The translations under genes were made by a program, and so were the position numbers. A stretch of 25,262 nt of DNA from positions 1 to 25,262 of the forward strand of contig JAEWQH010000103.1 of the NCBI GenBank assembly GCA_023399275.1. Reading direction: 5' to 3'. Numbering within the stretch: position 1 is the stretch's first letter; each line of letters starts with the position of its first letter. This document shows, piece after piece, positions 1 to 6,419 of the stretch. The notes under the pieces were generated by a model. That model was not told the DNA's origin. It was given only the letters and a program-made list of their open reading frames with translations, and searched no databases. The stretch comes from Bacillota bacterium. Its GTDB lineage: Bacteria; Bacillota; Clostridia; Christensenellales; CAG-138.

Positions 1-231
1 CGAGACGCCCATGTCCCCCACAAAATAGCCCTTGATGTAGTTGAAAAACTGTACGATCAGCGGCTGATCCAGACCGTATTTCGCCTCGGCGCGGGCAATC
101 ATCTCCGGCGTCGATTTCTCTGTGACAAACGGGCTGCCGGGTACGGCGTTCATCAGAAAGAATGTGGCTGCGGCAACCACAAACAATGTGATCAGCGCCG
201 AGCCAATTCGTTTCAGAATGTAAGATGTCAT
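1..231 (-). CDS. Peptide ABC transporter permease, OppB/DppB type (N-terminal part, cut by window edge)
   Basis: The reading frame starts at the ATG at 231-229 and runs off the left edge, giving 77 residues. The start MTSYILKRIGSALITLFVVA is the typical first membrane helix of OppB/DppB permeases. It is followed by the family's periplasmic pattern: a short NAVPGSPF stretch, then a helical segment ending in KYGLDQPLIVQFFNYI, then KGYFVGDMGVS. Family members form the channel of di/oligopeptide (or nickel) importers together with an OppC-type partner, two ATPases and a binding protein. The rest of the operon would lie to the left. A GAGGAG ribosome binding site sits a few bases before the ATG, which fixes the start. 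Substrate cannot be told from this fragment. Confidence 0.88.
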   Translation of the reverse strand, partial: MTSYILKRIGSALITLFVVAAATFFLMNAVPGSPFVTEKSTPEMIARAEAKYGLDQPLIVQFFNYIKGYFVGDMGVS

Positions 232-323
232 GTCCACGCTCCTCATCGCTGCTCTTTGAATGCAGGCATTCCGGCCTCCCCCTGAGCCGCCGGAACATAT
301 GGCATTCTTCGGAACAATCATTA

Positions 324-347
324 TCGGGCGTACATGAATACGCCCGA
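324..347. repeat. Perfect 9-bp inverted repeat upstream of the peptide permease
   Basis: TCGGGCGTA and TACGCCCGA flank the 6-base loop CATGAA, a perfect 9-bp stem about 93 bases before the permease ATG. No T-run follows on either strand, so it is not a standard terminator. It could be an operator or a leader hairpin. Its GC-rich arms stand out in an AT-rich stretch. Confidence 0.6.
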
Positions 348-917
348 CCCCATCCAATATAGTGACCCAATTTTATAACCAAGCAAATATACTATATATA
401 AACATATATATCCGCTTAAAGTCAACAAAAAATTCACACCATATCAAGAATCTGTGGCAAAAATTCACAGAACACGTGCGTACTTGGTTGATTTACTGTC
501 TTGTTACCCATCCCGGCATCCATGCGCGACCGTGCAAGCATAATTGTATAATCATGCGCTTCTTATAATATTTATGCGTAAAAACCTCCAAAACTTACAG
601 ATGCTTCCCGCGTGAGACACGGTGCTGTTTTGTGCCGATCATCGGTGCGGATGCGGCTACGGAATTGTTCCCTCGCATGGCGCCGCAGCCTACTGAGCAG
701 ATGAAACCGCGCCGCTATGCAACTCGCATATGAATGAATACGGCACCTTCTCGCAAGAATACCACGCGCGAAACGGCAGGCGCACCGAACAGCCGGGCAA
801 GTAGCCGCAGCATCTGCGCGCGCACTCCGCCGCAACGAAACATGAAACTGTCCCCTGAATCAGCCGCTCTGCCTCAACGATTGGCAGAGAGCCACACTTC
901 GGCAATCCATCTGGTAC

Positions 918-951
918 GCAAAGGGCACGGCAAAAACCGTGCCCTATTTGC
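918..951 (-). terminator. Probable terminator hairpin of the feo operon
   Basis: AGGGCACGG (922-930) pairs perfectly with CCGTGCCCT (937-945) around a CAAAAA loop, and the outer GCAA/TTGC bases extend the stem. It lies about 50 bases past the stop of the last feo gene on the minus strand. The U-run after the stem on the minus strand is short (TTTGC), so termination strength is uncertain. Confidence 0.55.
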
Positions 952-1001
952 GCTTTGGATCACAACGATGGAGGGAGGGAAGCCTCTATCCACACAGGCG
1001 C

Positions 1002-1172
1002 TCAGCTTTTATGACAGTAGCTTTCGCCCGCGCAGCCGCTGCAGGAGCAGCCGCATGTGCTCTTGTTGTGCTTTTTATCACGGATCATCTTGGCGACGAT
1101 CAGCGCAACCACCCCGGCGACCACGAGGCCAACCACGAGTGAAACCCAATTTTGAGATAGCCAATTCATCAT
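1002..1172 (-). CDS. FeoB-associated Cys-rich membrane protein
   Basis: This 56-residue peptide begins MMNWLSQNWV. One hydrophobic helix covers about residues 9-29 (VSLVVGLVVAGVVALIVA), followed by basic KMIRDKKHNK and a cysteine cluster, CGCSCSGC, with a further Cys near the end. This matches the small FeoB-associated Cys-rich membrane proteins that follow feoB in many Bacillota. Their role is not settled; binding or delivery of Fe(II), or a contact with FeoB, is the usual suggestion. An AGAAAGGAG site precedes two adjacent ATG codons, and the first gives the better spacing. The gene lies 52 bases after feoB and is the last gene of the operon. Confidence 0.88.
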   Translation of the reverse strand: MMNWLSQNWVSLVVGLVVAGVVALIVAKMIRDKKHNKSTCGCSCSGCAGESYCHKS

Positions 1173-1224
1173 GTCAATTCGCTCCTTTCTGCGGAATAAT
1201 CTATCTGCGGTCCTTCGACCGTGT

Positions 1225-3363
1225 TTATTTTACACGCTCCGCTTTTTCATAGGGATTCCTGCGAAACAGCAGGTAGAGCAGCAGGCCAATCAACAGGATG
1301 GCGATGCCGGTACCTACGGAGAATACGCCGCTGGAGAACCAGGTGCCAAGCTGATAGACGATCAGCGCGATCACATAGGCAAACCCGGTCATATAGCCGA
1401 TTGCGCCCCAGGTCCACTTGGCGCTGTTCATCTCGGTCTTGATTGCGCCCATCGCGGCGAAGCACGGCGCGCAGAGCAGGTTGAAGAGCATGAAGCTGAA
1501 GGCCGAAAGCGTTGTGAAGTCCAGCGCAAGGTTGCTCCAGATCTCCATGCCGTCTTCCGCGACTTCGGCGAAGCCATACAGCACGCCGAAGGTGCTCACC
1601 ACGTTCTCTTTGGCGATCAGGCCGGTGATGGTCGCAACCGCCTGCTTCCAGCCACCGAATCCAAGCGGCGAGAAGACCGGGGCGATGAAGTTGCCGATGA
1701 CGGCGAGGATGCTGTCGTCGTTGTTCTCAACCATTCCAAATACGCCGTCCATCACGCCGAAGGCCTGGAGGAACCAGAGGATGATCGCGGAGATCAGGAT
1801 GACGGAGCCCGCGCGTTTGATGAAGCTCCAGCCGCGCTCCCATGTGCTGCGCAGCACGTTTTTCATCGAGGGCGCGTGATAGCTCGGCAGCTCCATGACA
1901 AACGGAGCGGGATCGCCTGCAAACGCCTTCGTCTTCTTGAGGACGATGCCGCTGACGATGACCGCAGCAACACCGATGAAGTATGCAACCGGGGCGACCC
2001 ACCAGGCGCCGCCGAAGATAGCGCCGGCAAAGAGCGCGATGATCGGCATCTTTGCGCCGCAGGGGATAAACGTCGTGGTCATGATGGTCATGCGCCGGTC
2101 ACGCTGGTTTTCAATCGTCCGGCTCGCCATGATACCGGGCACGCCGCAGCCGCTGCTGATGAGCATCGGGATAAACGACTTGCCGGAGAGGCCAAACTTG
2201 CGGAAGATGCGGTCCATGATGAACGCCACGCGCGCCATGTAGCCGACATCTTCGAGCAGCGCCAGCATGAAGAAGAGAACGAGCATCTGCGGCACGAAGC
2301 CGATGACGGCGCCCACGCCGCCGACGATGCCGTCTATGACAAGCCCGCCGAGCCATGGAGCGACGTTGCCCTGCTCAAACAGAGCCGTCAGCCCGCCGGT
2401 GATCCACTCGCCAAAGAGCGTATCGTTCGTAAAATCCGTCACGATCGCGCCGATGGTCGTCACCGCGATGTAGTATACGAGGAACATCACGGCCGCGAAG
2501 ATCGGCAGCGCAAGCCAGCGGTTCGTCACGATCCGGTCGATCTTGTCGCTGGCGGAGAGCTTGATGCCCACTTGCTTTTTGCGCACGCTCGTGCTCACAA
2601 CGCGGCTGATGTAGGCGTAGCGCTGGTTGGTGATGATGCTCTCTGCGTCGTCGTCCAGCTCGCGCTCACAGTCGGCGATATGCTCCTCGATGTGCGCAGC
2701 GGTCGAGGCGTCCAGCTTGAGTTCTTCCTTGACCTTTTGGTCGCGCTCAAAGAGCTTCACGGCGTACCAACGCAGCAGCGAGCGGTCTACCTTGCTTTCG
2801 ATGGACTCCTCGATGTGCGCCAGCGCGTGCTCCACGCTGCCGGAAAAGACATGCGGCAGTTCGCCGGTCTTGTGCGTCTTTGCGATGGCAACGGCCTTTT
2901 CCGCCGCTTCCTTCGCGCCGATGCCCTTGAGGGCGGAGGTCTCCACCACTTCGCAGCCCAACGCGGCGCCGAGCTTTTTGAGGTCGATCACATCGCCGTT
3001 TTTGCGCACCACGTCGATCATGTTCAGTGCGATCACAGTGGGGATGCCCAGCTCCAGCAACTGCGTGGTCAGGTAGAGGTTTCGCTCGATATTGCTGCCG
3101 TCCACGATGTCTATGATCGCGTCCGGTCGCTCAGTCACGAGGTAGTTGCGCGCAACGACCTCCTCCAGCGTATACGGCGAGAGCGAGTAGATGCCCGGCA
3201 AGTCCTGGATGATCGCCTCCTCTTTCCCTTTCAGCTTGCCTTCTTTTTTCTCGACTGTGACCCCCGGCCAGTTGCCGACATACTGCGCACTGCCCGTCAG
3301 CTCGTTAAACATCGTTGTCTTGCCGCTGTTCGGGTTGCCGGCAAGCGCAATTTTCAAACCCAT
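1225..3363 (-). CDS. feoB: Ferrous iron transporter FeoB
   Basis: FeoB imports Fe(II) across the cytoplasmic membrane. The 712-residue protein starts at the ATG at 3363-3361, chosen because AAGGAGG lies five bases upstream; an upstream in-frame ATG pair lacks such a site. The N-terminal G domain is complete: GNPNSGKT (residues 9-16), switch Thr in WPGVTV (about 32-37), DLPG (54-57), NMID (114-117) and a later SALKG. A helical GDI-type linker follows, then a membrane domain with the gate-type motifs GCGVPGIMASR and FIPCGAKMPI, and a short basic tail. Length and domain order are ordinary for the family. It sits third in a feoA-feoA-feoB-small peptide operon behind the iron-type operators at 4037-4084. 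Confidence 0.97.
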   Translation of the reverse strand: MGLKIALAGNPNSGKTTMFNELTGSAQYVGNWPGVTVEKKEGKLKGKEEAIIQDLPGIYSLSPYTLEEVVARNYLVTERPDAIIDIVDGSNIERNLYLTTQLLELGIPTVIALNMIDVVRKNGDVIDLKKLGAALGCEVVETSALKGIGAKEAAEKAVAIAKTHKTGELPHVFSGSVEHALAHIEESIESKVDRSLLRWYAVKLFERDQKVKEELKLDASTAAHIEEHIADCERELDDDAESIITNQRYAYISRVVSTSVRKKQVGIKLSASDKIDRIVTNRWLALPIFAAVMFLVYYIAVTTIGAIVTDFTNDTLFGEWITGGLTALFEQGNVAPWLGGLVIDGIVGGVGAVIGFVPQMLVLFFMLALLEDVGYMARVAFIMDRIFRKFGLSGKSFIPMLISSGCGVPGIMASRTIENQRDRRMTIMTTTFIPCGAKMPIIALFAGAIFGGAWWVAPVAYFIGVAAVIVSGIVLKKTKAFAGDPAPFVMELPSYHAPSMKNVLRSTWERGWSFIKRAGSVILISAIILWFLQAFGVMDGVFGMVENNDDSILAVIGNFIAPVFSPLGFGGWKQAVATITGLIAKENVVSTFGVLYGFAEVAEDGMEIWSNLALDFTTLSAFSFMLFNLLCAPCFAAMGAIKTEMNSAKWTWGAIGYMTGFAYVIALIVYQLGTWFSSGVFSVGTGIAILLIGLLLYLLFRRNPYEKAERVK

Positions 3364-3475
3364 ATTTGCCTCCTTCATCATCTGTGCATTCCAATCGATC
3401 CGCCGCGTCTTATGTTAGACTCGACTTACTCTTTTGCTGAAAACAAGCGGCCTGAGCGCCGCGGTAGGACTCCGG

Positions 3476-3697
3476 TCATTCGACCTCGATGCTGGCTGCG
3501 TCCGCCTTGCGCACAGAGAGCTCGTAGCCACGCACGGTAACCTCGAGCGGGTCGCCCAGCGGCGCCACCTTACGCACGTAGATCTCTACGCCTTTGGTGA
3601 TGCCCATGTCCATAATCCGCCGCTTGAGCGCGCCTTCTCCATGCAGTTTGGAAACGACCGCGCTCTGCCCGATCGGCACGTCACGAAGTGTCTTCAT
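3476..3697 (-). CDS. feoA: FeoA domain protein (second copy, next to feoB)
   Basis: The 73-residue protein MKTLRDVPIGQSAVVSKLHG... is a single FeoA/SH3-like domain. It has the usual LKRRIMDMGITKGVEI stretch, a strand-turn-strand core (APLGDPLEVTVRGYELSVRK) and an acidic end. FeoA is a small cytoplasmic partner thought to act on FeoB at the membrane. GGGAGG lies a few bases before the ATG. The gene is 13 bases after the first feoA copy and 112 bases before feoB. The two FeoA proteins are clearly different in sequence, so this is an old duplication or a two-subunit arrangement rather than a recent copy. Confidence 0.93.
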   Translation of the reverse strand: MKTLRDVPIGQSAVVSKLHGEGALKRRIMDMGITKGVEIYVRKVAPLGDPLEVTVRGYELSVRKADAASIEVE

Positions 3698-3710
3698 GTA
3701 TATTCCTCCC

Positions 3711-3923
3711 TTATATCAAGATCCGGTTTGCCATCTCGCCTCCCAGAGCGATGCGGCATCCCTTCACCTGCAAAATCATGTTTCCGGCGATCGAACTGAC
3801 CACTGTGACCTGCTCGCCAACGACAAACCCCATCTCCGCGAGGTGCTGACGGACCTCATCCTTGCCGGTGATCTTACGAATATAGTTGGTCTCGCCCGGT
3901 TTTGCCATCGACAGCGGCATCAT
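3711..3923 (-). CDS. feoA: FeoA domain protein (first gene of the feo operon)
   Basis: This is a 70-residue FeoA-like protein beginning MMPLSMAKPGETNYIRKITG, with the conserved VRQHLAEMGFVVGEQVTVV stretch and the C-terminal strand pair MILQVKGCRIALGGEMANRI. The frame is open further upstream to 4061, but a GGAGG site six bases before the ATG at 3923-3921 decides the start. The extension upstream also covers the promoter and operators and is rich in Arg and Gln without domain character. It is the first gene after the promoter at 4067-4095. Its job is presumably the same as that of the second FeoA, or the two may act together. Confidence 0.9.
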   Translation of the reverse strand: MMPLSMAKPGETNYIRKITGKDEVRQHLAEMGFVVGEQVTVVSSIAGNMILQVKGCRIALGGEMANRILI

Positions 3924-4036
3924 GCTTCGCCTCCATTTACTCATGCGTTGGGCTTTTGTTCGCTGCGTTTGGCCCCGCGCCGGATCGTTCAAGCGCCGTT
4001 TCGGCCGGTGCAGGCCAGTGTGCGCCTGCGGCCGTT

Positions 4037-4084
4037 CGTTAGAACGCTCTAACTGTTCCAAATGATAGTTTAATCAATCTAACT
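4037..4084 (-). promoter_or_regulatory. Two matching operator-like repeats over the feo promoter
   Basis: On the minus strand AGTTAGATTGATTAAACT (4084-4067) and AGTTAGAGCGTTCTAACG (4054-4037) share AGTTAGAnnGnTnnAAC and lie exactly 30 bases apart, about three helical turns. The second contains the perfect palindrome GTTAGA-n4-TCTAAC (4038-4053). The GTTAG/CTAAC half-sites recall operators of DtxR/IdeR-family iron or manganese repressors more than a Fur box. Binding would block RNA polymerase, which suits iron-repressed uptake. The regulator itself is not in the window. Confidence 0.65.
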
Positions 4085-4095
4085 TCATTTGTCAA
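4067..4095 (-). promoter_or_regulatory. Sigma-70-type promoter of the feo operon
   Basis: On the minus strand TTGACA (4095-4090) is followed after exactly 17 bases by TAAACT (4072-4067). The predicted transcript starts near 4060, giving a leader of about 135 bases to the first feoA. One operator-like repeat lies between and over the -35 and -10, and the other lies just after the start point. Confidence 0.82.
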
Positions 4096-4344
4096 TCCAT
4101 TTTTTCGCAGTCGGTTCCCGGCATCGCGCAGCTCGAAAGAAACGGCCCTGTCGCACGCTCGGCCTTGCACAAACGCACCGGCCCATGCCTGCTCCGCCGC
4201 AAGAAAAGCGCCCTAAGCCGAATTCTTGCTCTTTTTCTGCAATCCCGGGCGCATCCGCCTTGCGCTACCTTTTATTATATAAATATATAGCACACAAAGC
4301 TCACCCGTAGTGACGCTTATCACGCACAACTTGCACATTTTTGC
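4096..4344. other. Intergenic region between divergent feo and infC units
   Basis: No supported gene is seen between the feo promoter and the infC promoter. The open frame at 4089-4310 has no ribosome binding site or recognisable product. The stretch turns AT-rich near 4270-4290. Confidence 0.5.
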
Positions 4345-4373
4345 TTGACACGGCGCATCGCAATCCATATAAT
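4345..4373 (+). promoter_or_regulatory. Consensus promoter of infC-rpmI-rplT
   Basis: TTGACA (4345-4350), a 17-base spacer and TATAAT (4368-4373) match the vegetative sigma factor consensus at every position. Transcription should start near 4380, giving a leader of about 140 bases before infC. Confidence 0.92.
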
Positions 4374-4379
4374 AGTCAT

Positions 4380-4520
4380 GTTCAAGCAGAAGCGCCCGCT
4401 TCTCACCTGCCGGCGATTGCCAGGCACGGTAGCAACATCCACCGGTTTATTATGGTTTGTTCTGTGGGCGCGGCATAGCTTGCGTCCACTATTTTTATAT
4501 TTTTATGGAGGTGTACTGCC
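4380..4520 (+). ncRNA. L20-type leader (ribosomal protein autoregulatory leader) of infC operon
   Basis: The 140-base leader holds the stem AGAAGC-GCCC-GCTTCT (about 4388-4403), then CACCTGCC and a second stem-loop with CCTG/CAGG arms (about 4406-4424). It ends in the terminator-like hairpin GTGGGCGC/GCGTCCAC (4464-4471 with 4482-4489) followed by a T-rich run to about 4505. Position and layout fit the L20 leaders of Bacillota, in which L20 binding favours premature termination before infC. The AGAAGC...GCTTCTCACC block looks like that of clostridial infC leaders as I remember them. A covariance-model search was not possible here. Confidence 0.75.
4464..4506 (+). terminator. Attenuator hairpin in the infC leader
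   Basis: The 8-bp stem GTGGGCGC/GCGTCCAC, with one G-U pair and a 10-base loop, is followed by TATTTTTATATTTTT. It lies just before the infC ribosome binding site, as expected for a conditional terminator. Confidence 0.75.
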
Positions 4521-5042
4521 ATCGCTATCACGGAATTGATGATCAACGAGGAGATCCGTGACCCGCAGGTCCGCTTAATCGGGGAAACCGGCGACCAGCT
4601 CGGCATCGTGGATGTCCGCACTGCGCAAAGAATGGCCGACGAGCGCGAGCTGGATCTGGTCAAGATCGCACCCAACAGCAATCCGCCCGTCTGCAAGTTC
4701 ATGGATTACGGCAAATACCGCTTTGAGATGAGCAAGCGCGAAAAGGAACAGCGAAAGAATCAGAAGATCATCGAACTCAAGGAGACGCGCCTCTCCGCAA
4801 CCATCGACGTGCGCGACATGGAGATCAAGGCCAAGCAGACCTTGCGGTTTTTGGCGGACGGCGATAAGGTCAAGGTGTCCATCCGCTTCCGCGGCCGCCA
4901 GATCACGCACGGCGAGATCGGCATGGACGTGATGAACCGCTTCTTCGAGATGCTTGACGACAGCGCAATCAAGGAGCGCGAGCCAAAGATGGAAGGCAGA
5001 AGCCTGTTTATGATCCTCGCGCCAAAGGCGGAGAAGAAATAA
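4521..5042 (+). CDS. infC: Translation initiation factor IF-3
   Basis: IF-3 binds the 30S subunit, checks the start codon and the initiator tRNA, and keeps subunits apart. The protein is about 173 residues. The N-domain runs from ITELMINEEIRDPQVRLIGE, then come a basic linker (KREKEQRKNQK) and the C-domain with VSIRFRGRQITHGEIG. No ATG fits the ribosome binding site: GGAGG at 4507-4511 is nine bases before ATC at 4521. That ATC is in frame and matches where family members begin, while the first ATG (4539) is 27 bases from the site. An AUU/AUC-type start is a known trait of infC and underlies its self-regulation. It is first in infC-rpmI-rplT. Confidence 0.95.
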   Translation: MAITELMINEEIRDPQVRLIGETGDQLGIVDVRTAQRMADERELDLVKIAPNSNPPVCKFMDYGKYRFEMSKREKEQRKNQKIIELKETRLSATIDVRDMEIKAKQTLRFLADGDKVKVSIRFRGRQITHGEIGMDVMNRFFEMLDDSAIKEREPKMEGRSLFMILAPKAEKK

Positions 5043-5128
5043 TCCGCGGCAACCAGGACTTCATCCGATCCGTCCGGACGGACGGCTAAAAAATAATGCA
5101 GCAAGAAAGAACCAGGAGGAACCGACCC

Positions 5129-5326
5129 ATGCCAAAGTTAAAGACCCATCGCGGAGCGGCTAAGCGCTTCTCCCTCACGAAATCGGGCAAGATTAAGCGG
5201 AGCAAGGCTTACAAGCGCCATATCCTTACCAAAAAATCCACAAAGCGCCTGCGCGGGTTGCGTCAGACCGGCTACATCGCCGAAGTCGAAGAGAAGAAGA
5301 TCCGCAAGCTGCTGCCGTACGCGTAA
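5129..5326 (+). CDS. rpmI: 50S ribosomal protein L35
   Basis: The 65-residue, very basic protein MPKLKTHRGAAKRFSLTKSG is a full-length L35. An AGGAGG nine bases before the ATG at 5129 sets the start; the frame is open upstream without signal. It lies between infC and rplT in the standard order and is made from the same transcript. The family binds 23S rRNA in the large subunit. Confidence 0.97.
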   Translation: MPKLKTHRGAAKRFSLTKSGKIKRSKAYKRHILTKKSTKRLRGLRQTGYIAEVEEKKIRKLLPYA

Positions 5327-5341
5327 GGAGGAACAGGAATT

Positions 5342-5698
5342 ATGGCCAGAATCAAGAGAGCAGTCAACGCAGTCAAAAAGCGCCGCAAGGTGCTTCGCCT
5401 CGCCAAAGGATACTACGGCGCAAAGAGCAAGCAGTATCGTGCGGCTTCCCAGCAGGTGATGAAATCCATGGCGTACGCGTACGTCGGCCGCAAGCTGAAA
5501 AAGCGCGAGTACCGCCGCCTCTGGATCGCCCGAATCAACGCGGGCGCACGCATCTGCGGCACCACCTACAGCCGCCTGATCAACGGGCTCAAGCTGGCGG
5601 ACATCAACATCAACCGCAAGGTGCTTGCCGACCTCGCCATCACCGATATGACCGCGTTCAAAGAGTTGGTCGATATCGCCATGAAGGCGCGCGCGTAA
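5342..5698 (+). CDS. rplT: 50S ribosomal protein L20
   Basis: The 118-residue protein MARIKRAVNAVKKRRKVLRL has the usual length and motifs of L20, including the basic helix KGYYGAKSKQYRAASQQVMK and the YRRLWIARINA segment. L20 is needed for early 50S assembly. In Bacillota it also represses its own operon by binding the leader, which here is the structure at 4380-4520. A GGAGG lies ten bases before the ATG, and a strong terminator follows the stop. Confidence 0.98.
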   Translation: MARIKRAVNAVKKRRKVLRLAKGYYGAKSKQYRAASQQVMKSMAYAYVGRKLKKREYRRLWIARINAGARICGTTYSRLINGLKLADININRKVLADLAITDMTAFKELVDIAMKARA

Positions 5699-5716
5699 CA
5701 GCAAGAGCGCTCATCC

Positions 5717-5747
5717 GGAACCGCCGAACATCGGCGGTTCCTTTTTT
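5717..5747 (+). terminator. Intrinsic terminator after rplT
   Basis: GGAACCGCCG and CGGCGGTTCC form a perfect 10-bp stem with an AACAT loop, followed by six T. It closes the infC-rpmI-rplT unit. Confidence 0.95.
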
Positions 5748-5771
5748 ACACGGACGCGCACCTGGTTGCGG

Positions 5772-5799
5772 TTGTTCGCGCGCAAAAATGTGGTATACT
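5772..5799 (+). promoter_or_regulatory. Extended -10 promoter before the acetyltransferase
   Basis: TATACT (5794-5799) is preceded by TG one base upstream (TGGTATACT), an extended -10. The -35 is weak (TTGTTC at 5772-5777, spacing 16). It follows the rplT terminator and precedes the gene at 5830. Confidence 0.65.
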
Positions 5800-5829
5800 G
5801 TTCAGAAACGGAAGGGAGCGTGTGCCTGT

Positions 5830-6375
5830 ATGGATCGCATCGAAACCGGGCGCCTGACGCTGCGCGGCTTTGCAGAGCCGGATGCGGACGATCTCTTTCG
5901 CTATGCCTCCGATCCGGATATCGGCCCCCAGGCGGGCTGGAAGCCGCACGAAACACGCGCGGAATCCCTCGCCGCGATCCGCACGTTTGTTGCGCAGGAC
6001 AACATCTGGGCAATCGAGCGTAAAAGCGACCGCCGCGTGATCGGCTCGCTCGTACTGCATCCCGACAAGTGGAGAAACCTGCCGGATACGCGCATGCTCG
6101 GCTATGTGCTCGCGCGGGACTGTTGGGGCAGCGGCTATATGGGCGAGGCGGTGGAGCGCGCCATACGATACGGCTTTGAGGAGATGAACCTCCGGCTCAT
6201 CAGCGTCTCGCACTACACCTTCAACAAGCGATCCCGCCGCGTCATCGAGCGATGCGGATTCATCCGCGAGGGCACGCTGCGGCAGACTTTTTTACGCTAC
6301 GACGGCGCGGTGTTCGACGAGTCCGTCTACTCGCTCCTGCGCGAGGAGTGGCGCGCTCGGCAAAAGGACGCATGA
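5830..6375 (+). CDS. GNAT family N-acetyltransferase, RimJ/RimL-like
   Basis: The 181-residue protein begins MDRIETGRLTLRGFAEPDAD, the usual opening of RimJ/RimL-type acetyltransferases. It carries the family core ending in MLGYVLARDCWGSGYMGEAV (acetyl-CoA loop region), then NKRSRRVIERCGFIREGTLR. Members transfer acetyl groups to ribosomal protein N-termini, other proteins or small amines; the substrate here is unknown. The ATG at 5830 is used because GGGAG lies upstream and the homology starts there. The frame opens at 5788 but that part overlaps the promoter. It is probably transcribed with the methyltransferase 44 bases downstream. Confidence 0.9.
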   Translation: MDRIETGRLTLRGFAEPDADDLFRYASDPDIGPQAGWKPHETRAESLAAIRTFVAQDNIWAIERKSDRRVIGSLVLHPDKWRNLPDTRMLGYVLARDCWGSGYMGEAVERAIRYGFEEMNLRLISVSHYTFNKRSRRVIERCGFIREGTLRQTFLRYDGAVFDESVYSLLREEWRARQKDA

Positions 6376-6419
6376 ACGCGCAGACAATATAGCTCCATTT
6401 GTTTTAGGGAAGGAAGCAC

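Larger units (their letters stand above)
232..1001. other. Intergenic stretch without a convincing gene; AT-rich island plus hairpins
   Basis: About 770 bp separate the peptide permease start from the end of the feo operon. Bases 300-600 are clearly AT-richer than the rest of the window, with TATATA runs near 391-410 and a TTGACT at 420-425 (minus strand). They probably hold the minus-strand promoter of the permease operon, although no -35/-10 pair with good spacing stands out. Three inverted repeats are visible at 324-347, 867-889 and 918-951. Short open frames on both strands (for example 362-568 plus and 572-835 minus) lack ribosome binding sites and recognisable protein character, so none is called. 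Confidence 0.5.

Noticed and set aside
362..568. Short plus-strand open frame in the AT-rich intergenic region
   Set aside because: There is no ribosome binding site, composition looks random, and it overlaps the probable permease promoter on the other strand.
572..905. Overlapping minus-strand small frames after the feo operon
   Set aside because: They lie beyond a likely terminator, lack ribosome sites, and show Cys/Arg-rich random composition.
1171..3540. Plus-strand open frame of 789 residues opposite feoB
   Set aside because: It is a GC-driven mirror of feoB, rich in His, Asp, Arg and Ala, with no domain or ribosome site; the minus-strand protein is unmistakable.
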